DNA of 45,945 nucleotides from an uncultured Lachnospiraceae bacterium (GCA_947564735.1 CANOEC010000032.1:1-45945), one strand, 5' to 3'; positions 17,611 through 25,687 are shown, counted from the first letter of the stretch. The notes: generated by a model from the letters alone, not told the origin. Numbers and translations: made by a program.

Positions 17611-17889
17611 ATGTACCTGCTAGAGAGACAGGCGGAGGATTCTGATAAGCTGCTGTCTCAATTGATTGATTCGTTTCGGGAAACCGTGCGGCTCTACAAG
17701 AAGTTCATGTATGATATCTTACAGCAGGATACGGCTGGGTGGAATCATTTATCGAAACCGATTCCAGAGGAAAGCTATGGGGAAATCATAGAGACCCTGC
17801 AGGAAATGAAACAGAGCGAGGAATGCAACGTTGCGGCTGCGGAGCGGATTATGGATTCCCATGCCAGACGAATCCAAGAATCATGTTGA
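17611..17889 (+). CDS. Hypothetical helical protein
   Basis: Protein of 92 residues, rich in charged residues and predicted by composition to be mostly helical (SQLIDSFRETVRLYKKFMYDIL, then EIIETLQEMKQSEECN). No known domain or membrane segment is seen. Its ATG immediately follows the stop codon of the preceding frame, with no separate ribosome site, so translation is probably coupled and the two proteins may act together. Function unknown. Confidence 0.45.
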   Translation: MYLLERQAEDSDKLLSQLIDSFRETVRLYKKFMYDILQQDTAGWNHLSKPIPEESYGEIIETLQEMKQSEECNVAAAERIMDSHARRIQESC

Positions 17890-18060
17890 TGAAATTGGTG
17901 ACGGAAAAGATGAACTAAAGTTTAAGCAAGGTCAAAAAAACGATTCTGACTAACTATAAGGTTAACTGTCGGTTAAGTCATCTTGCCATTTCTGGTATGT
18001 TATTCAAACTGTTGCTGTTTTATAATGATGGAAATATACTTGAGAATAAAGGTGACAGAC

Positions 18061-18276
18061 ATGTTCGATACAAAAATACTTGGAAAAAGAATCGTTTTAT
18101 TGAGAAAACAAAACGGAATCTCGCTGGAAAAGTTTGCGGAACTGCTATGCATATCACCGCAGGCAGTCAGTAAATGGGAAAACGGGCACACGACGCCGGG
18201 TACATCGATGCTGCCTGTTCTGGCACAAATTTTTCAGTTTTCTATTGACGAGATTATCATGCGAAAGGGAATATGA
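18061..18276 (+). CDS. Small Cro/CI-type helix-turn-helix regulator
   Basis: Protein of 71 residues that is essentially one HTH_3 (XRE family) DNA-binding domain: LGKRIVLLRKQNGISLEKFAELLCISPQAVSKWENGHTTPGTSMLPVLAQIFQFSIDEII, shown here only as landmarks LGKRIVLLRK, SPQAVSKWENG and PVLAQIF. No effector or dimerisation domain follows, so it is either a minimal repressor or the head of a shortened longer regulator. ATG 18061 has AAAGGTG 7 bases upstream; the longer frame from 17983 gives an unlikely Cys/hydrophobic leader. It ends 41 bases before the GrpB-like gene and could control that gene. Targets unknown. Confidence 0.8.
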   Translation: MFDTKILGKRIVLLRKQNGISLEKFAELLCISPQAVSKWENGHTTPGTSMLPVLAQIFQFSIDEIIMRKGI

Positions 18277-18317
18277 ATATAGAGTGTCTATATTTTGGTA
18301 TTCGACAGGAGAAAATG

Positions 18318-18896
18318 ATGGACAAGAAACTTTCAGAAATGAGTTTGGAAGAGCTGTGGGAGTTATTTCCTATCTATCTGACGGCGCATCAGGATTGCTG
18401 GTCTACATGGTATGAAGAAGAAAAGAACATGCTTCAAAATATATTGCACGAAGGGCTTAATTTGCGGATTAATCATATCGGCAGTACCGCGATACAGGGG
18501 ATATGGGCAAAGCCAATCATTGATATTTTGATTGAAGTTCCAAACGATGCTGCCCTTAAAACGGCAAGAAAACGGCTGACAGCAAACGGATATCTTTGTA
18601 TGTCCGAAAAGGGAGACAGGATATCTCTCAATAAGGGATATACGGAAAGCGGATTTGCAGAGCGGGTTTTTCATATTCATTTACGTCTATGGAATGATCA
18701 TGACGAAATATATTTTAGAGATTACTTAAGCGCTCATCCGGAGATTGCAAAAGAGTATGAGAATCTGAAGTTAGCCTTATGGAAAAGATATGAGCATGAC
18801 AGGGATGGATACACCATGGAAAAAACCGATTTTGTTACCAGATACACAAGGCTGGCAAAAGAGACCGGAAACAAGACTGCAGGTGATACAAACTAA
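18318..18896 (+). CDS. GrpB / UPF0157 family protein
   Basis: Protein of 192 residues belonging to the GrpB (UPF0157) group, a nucleotidyltransferase-like fold also found fused to dephospho-CoA kinase or acetyltransferases. Landmarks are INHIGSTAIQGIWAKPIIDILIEV (the G-S-T and metal-binding acidic residues of the fold), GYTESGFAERVFHIHLR, and the ending region FRDYLSAHPEIAKEYENLK. The biochemical role of the family is not established. ATG 18318 is chosen because AGGAG at 18307-18311 is 6 bases upstream; ATG 18315 is adjacent and possible. It probably shares a transcript with the small regulator upstream. Confidence 0.85.
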   Translation: MDKKLSEMSLEELWELFPIYLTAHQDCWSTWYEEEKNMLQNILHEGLNLRINHIGSTAIQGIWAKPIIDILIEVPNDAALKTARKRLTANGYLCMSEKGDRISLNKGYTESGFAERVFHIHLRLWNDHDEIYFRDYLSAHPEIAKEYENLKLALWKRYEHDRDGYTMEKTDFVTRYTRLAKETGNKTAGDTN

Positions 18897-18973
18897 AAAA
18901 TTTTGATGCTTCCTAACGTGTCATTTTTTTAACAGCTTATTCAGTGAAAGTATGATTCGGCACACGGAGTACA

Positions 18974-20614
18974 ATGATGAAAAAACAGGAAATACTGAAT
19001 TACCTTGATGAGGAGTTACTGAACAAACTCTTCTGTTATTGTTATGCGCGTACAAGCGACAGCCATGAGGCACAGTCGCTTTGCTCGGACATTGTTTACG
19101 CGTTGGTAAAGACAGCCCACACCGACGGTGAAATCCAAAATCTGTATCCGTTTATCTGGCGGATTGCAGGGAATGTTTATGCCGATTACGCGAAACATAG
19201 AAAACAGCGTCAGCAGTTCTTTTATGAGGGCAACCCCGATGAGATTTTTGCGTGTATCGCTGAGGAGAGCGATGACGGGGAATGCCGGGAACAGATTGAG
19301 GCGATATACAGACAGATTGCTTTTCTGACCAAGACCTATCGCGAAGTGATGATTCTGTTTTATATAGAAGGAATGTCTGCAGCGGAAATTGCAAAGATCC
19401 AAAACACAACGGAGACGAATGTCCGGCAGAGGCTGCTGTGGGCGAGGGGCAAGATAAAAGAGGGAGTAAAGAACATGGAAAAAATATATGACAGACCGCT
19501 GGCACTGGATAAAGTAGACTTTTATATATGGCTGCAGGGCGATCCCGACTGGGGAGACCCGCGGGATGTGGGTGTCAGAACACTGTCTAAGCACATTATC
19601 TGGCTTTGTCGTAAAAAGCCGATGGGAGCAGCCGCCATCGCGGAGAAGCTGAATGTCCCGACCGCTTATATTGAGGAGGAACTGGAAGTGCTTGCCAATG
19701 GAAAAAACGGCGAGTATGGACTGCTCCGACGCGTGGGAAACAACAAATATGTGATAAACTTTGTGCTGCTTGACAAAGCTGCTATGAAAAAAGCTGTGCA
19801 GATTTACAAAGTGCAGATGCCGAAGGTATGCAGAATCATTGCGGATTACGTGAAGGAGCACAGGGAGGAATATCTGAGATTTCCGTATCTGAATCCGTAT
19901 TTTAAGAAGGGCTGCCCGGATTTTAATCTGGTGCTCTGGCAGCAGATGTTCGTCATAGCACGTTCCTTTCGGAATCAGGTGGACAGGATTCTGGCTGAAA
20001 CATATTTTGCCGAGTATAAGGAACCGGACAGACCGCTCAGCGTCTTTGGGCATGTTGATTGCGGCGAAGTCTATTCGGCAGGCAGTAGTATGATCTATGC
20101 GGAAAATCTGTGCGGGTTCAAATATGCTGCAATGGTTACGCTCCACTTTCTTCAGGTAGAGAGTCATTTTATCTGTAGTCATAATATGTCTACCGATCCA
20201 ATGATTCAAATGGCGCTGCGTGCAATTGAGGGACAAAACCGTGCTGACCTGATGGATGACGAGAAGGAGTATGCCGCAAAAGCCGTTGAGTGTGGGTATC
20301 TGTACAGAGAAGGCGACATGCTCTATACAAAGATATTGGTGTGTCCTAAGAAAGAGGAAGAGAGATTGTTTGAAGTCAGCAAGAGGCTTTCCGAGGGATA
20401 TTTTGAGCAGGAAGCACAAGCGGTTGCGGAGCAGATTGCCGCATTGATTAAGAAGGTTGTGCCAAAGCATCTGCTTGGGGAGTGGCGGTTTGCGAACGCG
20501 CTGGCTGGTATGCCGTCGGTGAATCTGGTGGAAAGCGAACTGATAAAACAGGGAATACTCATACCGCCTGAGAATGGTATCGGTGCGGAAGGCTGCTGGA
20601 TGAGCGTATGCTGA
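18974..20614 (+). CDS. ECF-type sigma-70 factor with long C-terminal extension
   Basis: Protein of 546 residues. The first 165 residues carry sigma region 2 (about 10-75, including YPFIWRIAGNVYADYAKHRK) and region 4 (about 110-160, with YREVMILFYIEGMSAAEIA and TNVRQRLLWARGKIKEG). The remaining 380 residues form an extension. It opens with WLQGDPDWGDPRDVGVRTLSKHI, continues with a winged-helix-like segment (MGAAAIAEKLNVPTAYIEEELEVL), then a mixed domain and a terminal helical part. No anti-sigma gene is adjacent, so the extension itself may sense a signal or control activity; this is inference. Either ATG 18974 or ATG 18977 may be the start (GGAG at 18966-18969 is better spaced for 18977). No terminator is evident. 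Confidence 0.85.
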   Translation: MMKKQEILNYLDEELLNKLFCYCYARTSDSHEAQSLCSDIVYALVKTAHTDGEIQNLYPFIWRIAGNVYADYAKHRKQRQQFFYEGNPDEIFACIAEESDDGECREQIEAIYRQIAFLTKTYREVMILFYIEGMSAAEIAKIQNTTETNVRQRLLWARGKIKEGVKNMEKIYDRPLALDKVDFYIWLQGDPDWGDPRDVGVRTLSKHIIWLCRKKPMGAAAIAEKLNVPTAYIEEELEVLANGKNGEYGLLRRVGNNKYVINFVLLDKAAMKKAVQIYKVQMPKVCRIIADYVKEHREEYLRFPYLNPYFKKGCPDFNLVLWQQMFVIARSFRNQVDRILAETYFAEYKEPDRPLSVFGHVDCGEVYSAGSSMIYAENLCGFKYAAMVTLHFLQVESHFICSHNMSTDPMIQMALRAIEGQNRADLMDDEKEYAAKAVECGYLYREGDMLYTKILVCPKKEEERLFEVSKRLSEGYFEQEAQAVAEQIAALIKKVVPKHLLGEWRFANALAGMPSVNLVESELIKQGILIPPENGIGAEGCWMSVC

Positions 20615-20790
20615 CAGCAGAAAAAGTCCGCATGGTCGTAATATGGAACAGAATATTCCCATCGGCATGAGCTGCTGCAAAGAGAAAAATAAGTTGTTTA
20701 TGCAAAAGCCTGTATGTCCGGCACAGGACACTTTACGAGTTGAATAAAAAAGCGCTCACGGCAAAGGAGAATCCGCCTTTTCCATTTACC

Positions 20791-20815
20791 AAAAGTTCTA
20801 TTTGCCCCAACATCA
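20791..20815. repeat. Dispersed intergenic repeat, copy 2
   Basis: Matches positions 57-82 near the left edge of the window (AAAAGTTC, then CCCCAACATCA). It lies in the 600-base gap after the sigma factor gene. That gap also holds the hairpin at 20850, the palindrome at 20901, two promoter-like sites and one tiny reading frame. Confidence 0.45.
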
Positions 20816-20849
20816 TCTATATAGATAAAAATGACATAAAATGAGGAGT

Positions 20850-20875
20850 GCCCAAGCACCTTGCGGCGCTTGGGC
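20850..20875 (+). terminator. Hairpin, possible terminator
   Basis: Perfect 8-bp stem GCCCAAGC/GCTTGGGC (20850-20857 with 20868-20875) with a 10-base loop. No T-run follows, so it is a weak terminator candidate. It is 235 bases past the sigma factor gene. It resembles in composition the hairpin after pfkA (35966-35988). Confidence 0.35.
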
Positions 20876-20900
20876 TATTATGAAAAAATTTATCTATGTG

Positions 20901-20919
20901 TGTAATGTTAAACATTACA
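20901..20919. promoter_or_regulatory. Palindromic operator-like site next to a promoter
   Basis: TGTAATGTT, one central A, AACATTACA: a perfect 9-bp inverted repeat. It ends 3 bases before the -35 box of the promoter at 20923-20951, a position suited to an activator or repressor. One arm (AACATTACATG) recurs near 15970. Confidence 0.5.
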
Positions 20920-20922
20920 TGT

Positions 20923-20951
20923 TTGCTTGTTTGTTATGGTTAAATTATACG
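20923..20951 (+). promoter_or_regulatory. Sigma-A-type promoter in the 20.6-21.2 kb gap
   Basis: TTGCTT (20923-20928), 17-base spacer, TATACG (20946-20951). It would drive a transcript including the tiny frame at 21069 and the coiled-coil protein gene. Confidence 0.45.
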
Positions 20952-21068
20952 ATTAAAATGTGAACAAATTATGAACAACATGTAAAGTTACCGTTAATAT
21001 TTACAATGAAGAGGGGAAATGACGGGCAAAGTTGTGCAAATTATATAAAAACGGGAAAGGGGGGAATG

Positions 21069-21128
21069 ATGCAGTTTTTTTGTAGATACTTTGGCGTGCA
21101 GGTCGCTTTTTGGTTGTCATGTCGTTAG
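21069..21128 (+). CDS. Possible 19-residue peptide
   Basis: ATG 21069 follows AAAGGGGGG and opens a 19-codon frame ending at TAG 21126-21128. The peptide, MQFFCRYFGVQVAFWLSCR, is hydrophobic and aromatic with two cysteines. It overlaps the -35 region of the next promoter (21114). It could be a small membrane peptide or a leader. Evidence is limited to the ribosome site and position. Confidence 0.2.
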   Translation: MQFFCRYFGVQVAFWLSCR

Positions 21129-21142
21129 AAAGATGTTAAAAT
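21114..21142 (+). promoter_or_regulatory. Sigma-A promoter for the coiled-coil protein gene
   Basis: TTGTCA (21114-21119), 17-base spacer, TAAAAT (21137-21142) with an extended TGT upstream, about 93 bases before ATG 21235. Confidence 0.6.
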
Positions 21143-21234
21143 GCCAGTAAGTTGCTTATTATTTTTGCAGTGGGTGCGCCGGACGGTATTTTTATAACTC
21201 AAAGGCGGTATGGACAATGGACGGAGGAAACACA

Positions 21235-21756
21235 ATGGATACTTTTATTGATAAACTTGCACAAAAAAGAAATGCGCAGGAGATGATTCGTGCGAACATG
21301 ACGGCGGAAGCGATTAAGATGGAACAGCTTCAGAGCCAGATGCAGGCGTATGATGATATGATGCGGGAAATCCGGCAGGTCAATTTAAAGACAGTGGAGA
21401 ATGTGACGCAGGTACAGGCAGTTTTAAAAGAATGTATGGAGAAGCTGGAAGCCATGCAGGAGGCGAATGCGCAGGGAGCCGATAACGAGCAGGAATTTGC
21501 GCAGATGAAAGAACTTCTGGAAGAGAAGTTTAAGCAGTCTGATGATTTTCTTCATAAGGAAAACGTGAAGGTATACCGTAATGTGCAGGCTGCCGTGTCT
21601 GACGAACTGAATAAGCAGACGGAAGTGCTGCAAAGCGAGAACAAGCGGCAGAAAAACGGCGTCGGCAAGGCGACGCTTGTCTTTACCATTCTGACGATGC
21701 TTTGTGTGATAGCCGATATTATTGTGCAGCTGTTTTCCATTACGATTCAATTTTAG
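21235..21756 (+). CDS. Coiled-coil protein with C-terminal membrane anchor
   Basis: Protein of 173 residues. Residues 1-140 are strongly charged and heptad-like with many Met, Gln and Glu (KMEQLQSQMQAYDDMMREI, QVQAVLKECMEKLEAMQEA), indicating a long coiled coil. Residues about 144-170 form one membrane helix (ATLVFTILTMLCVIADIIVQL) very near the C-terminus, so the protein is probably tail-anchored with the coiled coil in the cytoplasm. No family function is known to me. ATG 21235 has CGGAGGAAACACA upstream, better than ATG 21217. It has its own promoter. A structural or cell-envelope-organising role is possible but not shown. Confidence 0.75.
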   Translation: MDTFIDKLAQKRNAQEMIRANMTAEAIKMEQLQSQMQAYDDMMREIRQVNLKTVENVTQVQAVLKECMEKLEAMQEANAQGADNEQEFAQMKELLEEKFKQSDDFLHKENVKVYRNVQAAVSDELNKQTEVLQSENKRQKNGVGKATLVFTILTMLCVIADIIVQLFSITIQF

Positions 21757-21889
21757 TGTACGAGTGTACCGTACCATCCGTATCCGGAGAAATGATACGG
21801 GGAGTTGTAGCTGTGCGCTGCCTGCCGCAAACTCGCTTATGCGAATCTTTGCCAAGCTGAGAAGATAGCAGCGCAGAAATGGAGAAATT

Positions 21890-22459
21890 ATGGGGAAACA
21901 GATATGGAAGCCGGGCAATATGTTGTATCCGCTGCCGGCGGTGCTGGTGAGCGTGGCGGACCGGGAGGGGAATACGAATTTGTTTACAGTGGCATGGACA
22001 GGGACGATCAATTCTGACCCGCCGATGGTATCTGTTTCTGTCAGACCGGAACGGTATTCCTACCATATGATAGATGAAACGGGAGAATTTGTAATCAATC
22101 TGACGACCGAGGCGCTTGCCTATGCAACGGATTACTGCGGGGTAAAAAGCGGAAGAGATGTCAATAAGTGGCAGGAGTTGAAACTGACGCCAATTGCGGG
22201 GGAACATGTTGGCGCGCCGATGCTGGCGGAGAGTCCGGTAAATCTGGAGTGCAGAGTGACTAAAAAGCTGATGCTTGGAACGCATCATATGTTTCTTGCC
22301 GAGGTGCTGGCGGTACATGCGGATGAACGTTATATGGATGAGAGCGGCAGATTCTGTTTAAATGATGCGAAACCGCTTGTTTATTCCCATGGGAAATATT
22401 ATGCCGTGGGAAAAGAACTGGGAAAGTTTGGATACAGCGTGCAAAAGAAGGGTAGATGA
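21890..22459 (+). CDS. Flavin reductase family protein
   Basis: FMN-binding split-barrel protein of 189 residues related to flavin reductases and to flavoredoxin-like proteins. Landmarks: the opening PGNMLYPLPAVLVSVAD, the TNLFTVAWTGTINSDPPMVSVSVRPERYSY core that binds FMN, GEFVINLTTEALAYATDYCG, and a late GKYYAVGKELGKFGYSV. Members reduce flavin with NAD(P)H or act as electron carriers in anaerobes; the partner is unknown here. ATG 21890 follows a GGAG site. It converges on dinB, with a bidirectional terminator between them. Confidence 0.88.
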   Translation: MGKQIWKPGNMLYPLPAVLVSVADREGNTNLFTVAWTGTINSDPPMVSVSVRPERYSYHMIDETGEFVINLTTEALAYATDYCGVKSGRDVNKWQELKLTPIAGEHVGAPMLAESPVNLECRVTKKLMLGTHHMFLAEVLAVHADERYMDESGRFCLNDAKPLVYSHGKYYAVGKELGKFGYSVQKKGR

Positions 22460-22481
22460 AAGCGAAAGAACCGTTAAAAGA

Positions 22482-22511
22482 AAAAGAACCGTTAAAACGG
22501 TTCTTTTATTT
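22482..22511. terminator. Bidirectional terminator between flavin reductase and dinB
   Basis: Perfect 12-bp stem AAAAGAACCGTT/AACGGTTCTTTT (22482-22493 with 22496-22507), 2-base loop, A-run before and T-run after, so it can serve both strands. The left arm is preceded by a direct copy of AAAGAACCGTTAAAA at about 22465. The dinB stop codon lies at 22506, inside the right arm. Confidence 0.75.
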
Positions 22512-23753
22512 TACGTCAGATTTGCGGTTCACTATCAGACTGCCGCGCACGACGGCGTCATTGCCATAACGTTTTCGGATGGAATCCAGTGCGGCGTCTA
22601 ACTGTTCCTTTTTCTTGGAAGACGGCTGTGTGCGCATGGAGGACGGCTGTGCCTGCATGGTCTGCGGCAGGTCGAAGAGGGAGAGCTGTACCGGCTCCGT
22701 GTCAGCGACAAGCTTGGAAGAACGTATTCCCAGAAGCCTTACCGGCGTTCCATCCCAGATTTCATCAAACAGGGTGCAGGCAGTTTTATAAATCAAGTCC
22801 GTCTGGTTGGTAGGTGTATACAGGGTCGTCTGGTGGGACACTTTTTGGAACGTATGGTACTTAATCTCTGTGCTTATCATTCCTGCCGCCTGATTCTGCG
22901 CACGCAGTCTGTGCGATACGGACTCGGCAAGAGAGAGGAGTACACGGTAGACGGTCTCTTTGTCCTCAGCATCTTGGCTTAAGGTGGTAGAGTTGCCGAT
23001 TCCCTTGGCATCGGCTTGGATGACCGTAACTTTGGAATCATCTATTCCGTTGGCATATTCCCACAAAAGTGCGCCGTGGCTCTTTAAGTGTGCTTCGACA
23101 ATGCGGCGGTCTGTACGAGCTAAATCGCCGATTGTCAGTATTTCCAGTTTGTGCAGGACCTCCACGCTGGAATGACCGCACATGAACAGGGAAGATACGG
23201 GAAGCTTCCACATTTTATCCTGAATTTCGTAGGAGTACAGGGTGTGCACCAAATCGGGTTTGCGGAAATCGGATGCCATCTTGGCGAGGACTTTTCGGTT
23301 GGAGATACCGATATTTACCGTAAATCCCAGAGTTTCCCTGACGCGGTCTTTGATTATATGGGCAGCTTCCTCAGGGGAAGCATAATGGCTGCTGATAGGG
23401 GTATAATCCATATAGCATTCATCCACGCTGACCTGCTCGATATCGGGGCAGAAATCTGACAAAAGTGTCATCAGTTCCCGGCTTCTGCGGTGGTACAGAT
23501 TGTGGTCCGGCGGTTCTAACGTCAGATTCGGGCATTTGCGCATGGCATTGACAATCGGTTCACCGGTGACGATGCCATATGCCTTGGCGGGGATGGATTT
23601 TGCCAGCACGACGCCATGGCGTTTTGCCATATCTCCGCCAATAACGGCGGGAATTGTGCGCAGGTCGATGTCGGAGCCGTTATGAAGTTTTTCTAAGGCG
23701 CTCCAGCTTAAGTAAGCGGAGTTGACGTCTATGTGAAAGAATATTTTATCCAT
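22506..23753 (-). CDS. dinB: DNA polymerase IV (Y-family)
   Basis: Error-prone translesion polymerase of 415 residues. The palm motif FHIDVNSAYLSW near residue 5 and VSVDECYMDY near 103 carry the catalytic Asp/Asp-Glu residues; unusually the first motif reads VNSAYLSW rather than MDAFFASV, as seen in clostridial DinB2/UmuC-like proteins. NIGISNRKVLAKMASDFRKP follows, then the HhH region and little-finger domain. The sliding-clamp binding motif QLSLFD is near residue 356, and the C-terminal tail is longer than that of E. coli DinB (351 residues). ATG 23753 has no ribosome site; a TATAAT box lies 6 bases upstream, so the mRNA may be leaderless. ATG 23768 is the only in-frame alternative upstream. 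Confidence 0.92.
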   Translation of the reverse strand: MDKIFFHIDVNSAYLSWSALEKLHNGSDIDLRTIPAVIGGDMAKRHGVVLAKSIPAKAYGIVTGEPIVNAMRKCPNLTLEPPDHNLYHRRSRELMTLLSDFCPDIEQVSVDECYMDYTPISSHYASPEEAAHIIKDRVRETLGFTVNIGISNRKVLAKMASDFRKPDLVHTLYSYEIQDKMWKLPVSSLFMCGHSSVEVLHKLEILTIGDLARTDRRIVEAHLKSHGALLWEYANGIDDSKVTVIQADAKGIGNSTTLSQDAEDKETVYRVLLSLAESVSHRLRAQNQAAGMISTEIKYHTFQKVSHQTTLYTPTNQTDLIYKTACTLFDEIWDGTPVRLLGIRSSKLVADTEPVQLSLFDLPQTMQAQPSSMRTQPSSKKKEQLDAALDSIRKRYGNDAVVRGSLIVNRKSDVK

Positions 23754-23759
23754 ACTTGA

Positions 23760-23788
23760 ATTATACATTACTTTACTTTTGATGGAAA
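23760..23788 (-). promoter_or_regulatory. dinB: Putative dinB promoter
   Basis: On the - strand: TTTCCA (23788-23783), 17-base spacer, perfect TATAAT (23765-23760). The expected transcription start falls at or within a base or two of the dinB ATG at 23753. It overlaps the divergent M23 peptidase promoter. Confidence 0.45.
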
Positions 23789-23807
23789 TACTGATAGAAT
23801 ATAAAAT
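23779..23807 (+). promoter_or_regulatory. Sigma-A promoter for the M23 peptidase gene
   Basis: TTGATG (23779-23784), 17-base spacer, TAAAAT (23802-23807), 100 bases before the proposed start. It is interleaved with the dinB promoter on the other strand. Confidence 0.5.
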
Positions 23808-23906
23808 GTTACGATTTTGTTACAAAACCAAAGGATTACCGTTTGCAATTTGACGGCGATGGCGTGAATGCGGACGGACAGCTTCATACAAAAAGAGATA
23901 AAAACG

Positions 23907-25493
23907 ATGATGAAATTATTGACGAGACATTATAAAAAAACGAAAATTGCATATATTAAGGTTGCGGGACTTGCAATCCTGCTGGCGATATTATTTTTTC
24001 CAAGTTATCAGAAGTTGGAACATACGGGCGACAATATCTTTAACGTATATCTGAATGGCACGAAAGTGGGCATTGTGGGCGACCCGGAACAGGTGGACCG
24101 TTGTCTGATTGCGGCGCGTAAGCGGCTGGCAGGAACGAGCGATGAACTGGTGCTTGCTGACAGTGAAATCACTTATGAGGGAGACGAAGTTCTCTGGGGC
24201 AATATAGATGACACGAGTGTCATAACATCTAATATGACGACGGTGCTAAAAGGAAGCGTCAAGGAGACGTTAAACCGTTCCTATACTGTGAAGATTAATG
24301 AGTATACCGTTAATCTTGCCAGCACGGAGGAAGTGTTGGCGCTGCTGCAGGCATCTATCAATAAGTACGACGATGAAAATGAGTATTATGTGGATCTGGT
24401 GCTTGACGGAGAGCGGGAATTAAACGTTCTGACGACACAGATTTATTCTGCAAAGGAGCAGCAGGAGGAAGCGGAAGCAGCAAAGGAGGTCATGACCAGC
24501 GTCGGCATCAATGCGGCATTGGACGAAATGTTTGCGGACATTGAACCGGCGATAGAGAAAGATTTCTCGGATTATGAGCTGGGACTGAAATCGCTGGAGT
24601 TCGGAGACACGGTGGAAGTGGTAGAGTCCTATTTGCAGGATTATGAGATTACTTCACTTTCACAGGCGATAGAAGAGGTGACCAAGGAGCAGGAGAAGGA
24701 GCAGATTTATGAAGTGGTGTCCGGCGATACGCTTTCCCAGATTGCCGAGAAAAATGAAATACCGTTAGCGGATTTGATAGCTATGAATGAAACGATAGAG
24801 AACGAGAACTCTATGATTCGTGTAGGGGATGAACTGATCGTCACCGTACCGGAGCCGGAGTTGTCGGTGGAACGCACGGAAGAGGTATACTATGAGGAAG
24901 ATTATGAGGCGGATATCATCTATGTAGATAACGATAACTGGTACACTACGCAGACGCAGACGCTACAGGAGCCGTCTGCCGGACACCGGATGGTAGTGGC
25001 AAATATTTCGTACCGCAATAATGAAGAGGTGGTGCGTGATATTTTAAAAGAAGAAATCACTTATGAGGCAGTACCTAAAATTGTGGAACGTGGAACGAAG
25101 ATTCCGCCGACCTACATCAAACCGATTTCGGGTGGACGTCAGTCGTCCGGGTTCGGCAGGAGAAGAGCGCCCACGAGGGGGGCAAGCAGCTATCATAAGG
25201 GAATTGACTGGGCTACGCCGGTTGGCACCGCGGTTATGGCTTCTTCCGCCGGGACAGTTGCGAGGGCAGGCTGGGGAAGCGGATATGGCTATGTAGTATA
25301 TATCAATCATGCGGATGGCAGGCAGACCAGATACGGACATTTGAGTAAAATACTTGTGTCGCAGGGGCAGACAGTCAGTCAGGGGCAAAAGATTGCCTTA
25401 AGCGGCAACACAGGCGTCAGCACGGGACCTCATGTGCATTTTGAGATTCTGATTAACGGTTCGCAGGTGAACCCGCTGAATTACTTGAACTGA
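23907..25493 (+). CDS. Membrane-anchored M23 peptidase with LysM and G5 domains
   Basis: Extracytoplasmic cell wall endopeptidase of 528 residues. Order: short basic N-terminus and one membrane helix (VAGLAILLAILFFP, about 17-32); a 230-residue stalk-like region; LysM domain at about 268-312 (VVSGDTLSQIAEKNEIP) for peptidoglycan binding; G5 domain at about 318-392; and a C-terminal lysostaphin-type peptidase. Zinc ligands are H430 and D434 in SYHKGIDW and H511 in HVHFE, with H509 as catalytic partner, plus YGHLSK. It therefore probably cleaves peptide cross-links. The start is not certain: two adjacent ATGs (23907, 23910) follow a weak AAAGAGA, and ATG 23868 is also in frame. Near MurA, consistent with cell wall work. 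Confidence 0.92.
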   Translation: MMKLLTRHYKKTKIAYIKVAGLAILLAILFFPSYQKLEHTGDNIFNVYLNGTKVGIVGDPEQVDRCLIAARKRLAGTSDELVLADSEITYEGDEVLWGNIDDTSVITSNMTTVLKGSVKETLNRSYTVKINEYTVNLASTEEVLALLQASINKYDDENEYYVDLVLDGERELNVLTTQIYSAKEQQEEAEAAKEVMTSVGINAALDEMFADIEPAIEKDFSDYELGLKSLEFGDTVEVVESYLQDYEITSLSQAIEEVTKEQEKEQIYEVVSGDTLSQIAEKNEIPLADLIAMNETIENENSMIRVGDELIVTVPEPELSVERTEEVYYEEDYEADIIYVDNDNWYTTQTQTLQEPSAGHRMVVANISYRNNEEVVRDILKEEITYEAVPKIVERGTKIPPTYIKPISGGRQSSGFGRRRAPTRGASSYHKGIDWATPVGTAVMASSAGTVARAGWGSGYGYVVYINHADGRQTRYGHLSKILVSQGQTVSQGQKIALSGNTGVSTGPHVHFEILINGSQVNPLNYLN

Positions 25494-25523
25494 CCGCGCC
25501 TTGATACCGAACGTAGATTCCCA

Positions 25524-25551
25524 TTTACAAATATGTAAAATATGGTATACT
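25524..25551 (+). promoter_or_regulatory. murA: Promoter for murA
   Basis: TTTACA (25524-25529), 16-base spacer, TATACT (25546-25551) with an extended TGG. The leader to ATG 25688 would be about 130 bases with no strong hairpin seen. Confidence 0.5.
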
Positions 25552-25687
25552 GTTAGTTAATTGTTTTATGCTTTTTATTAATTTGCCGTGTGCTTTTAGG
25601 TAAGGCGTTTTATGAATATGGCGCACACGCGCAAATGGCTGATATGCTATTTAGGATTTTATTTCGTTTAATATACAGGGGACAATT

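Noticed and set aside
19016-20731. 571-residue open frame antisense to the ECF sigma factor gene
   Set aside because: The + strand frame has clear sigma region 2 and 4 motifs and a ribosome site. The antisense product is rich in His, Cys, Arg and Leu with no domain, as expected from codon bias.
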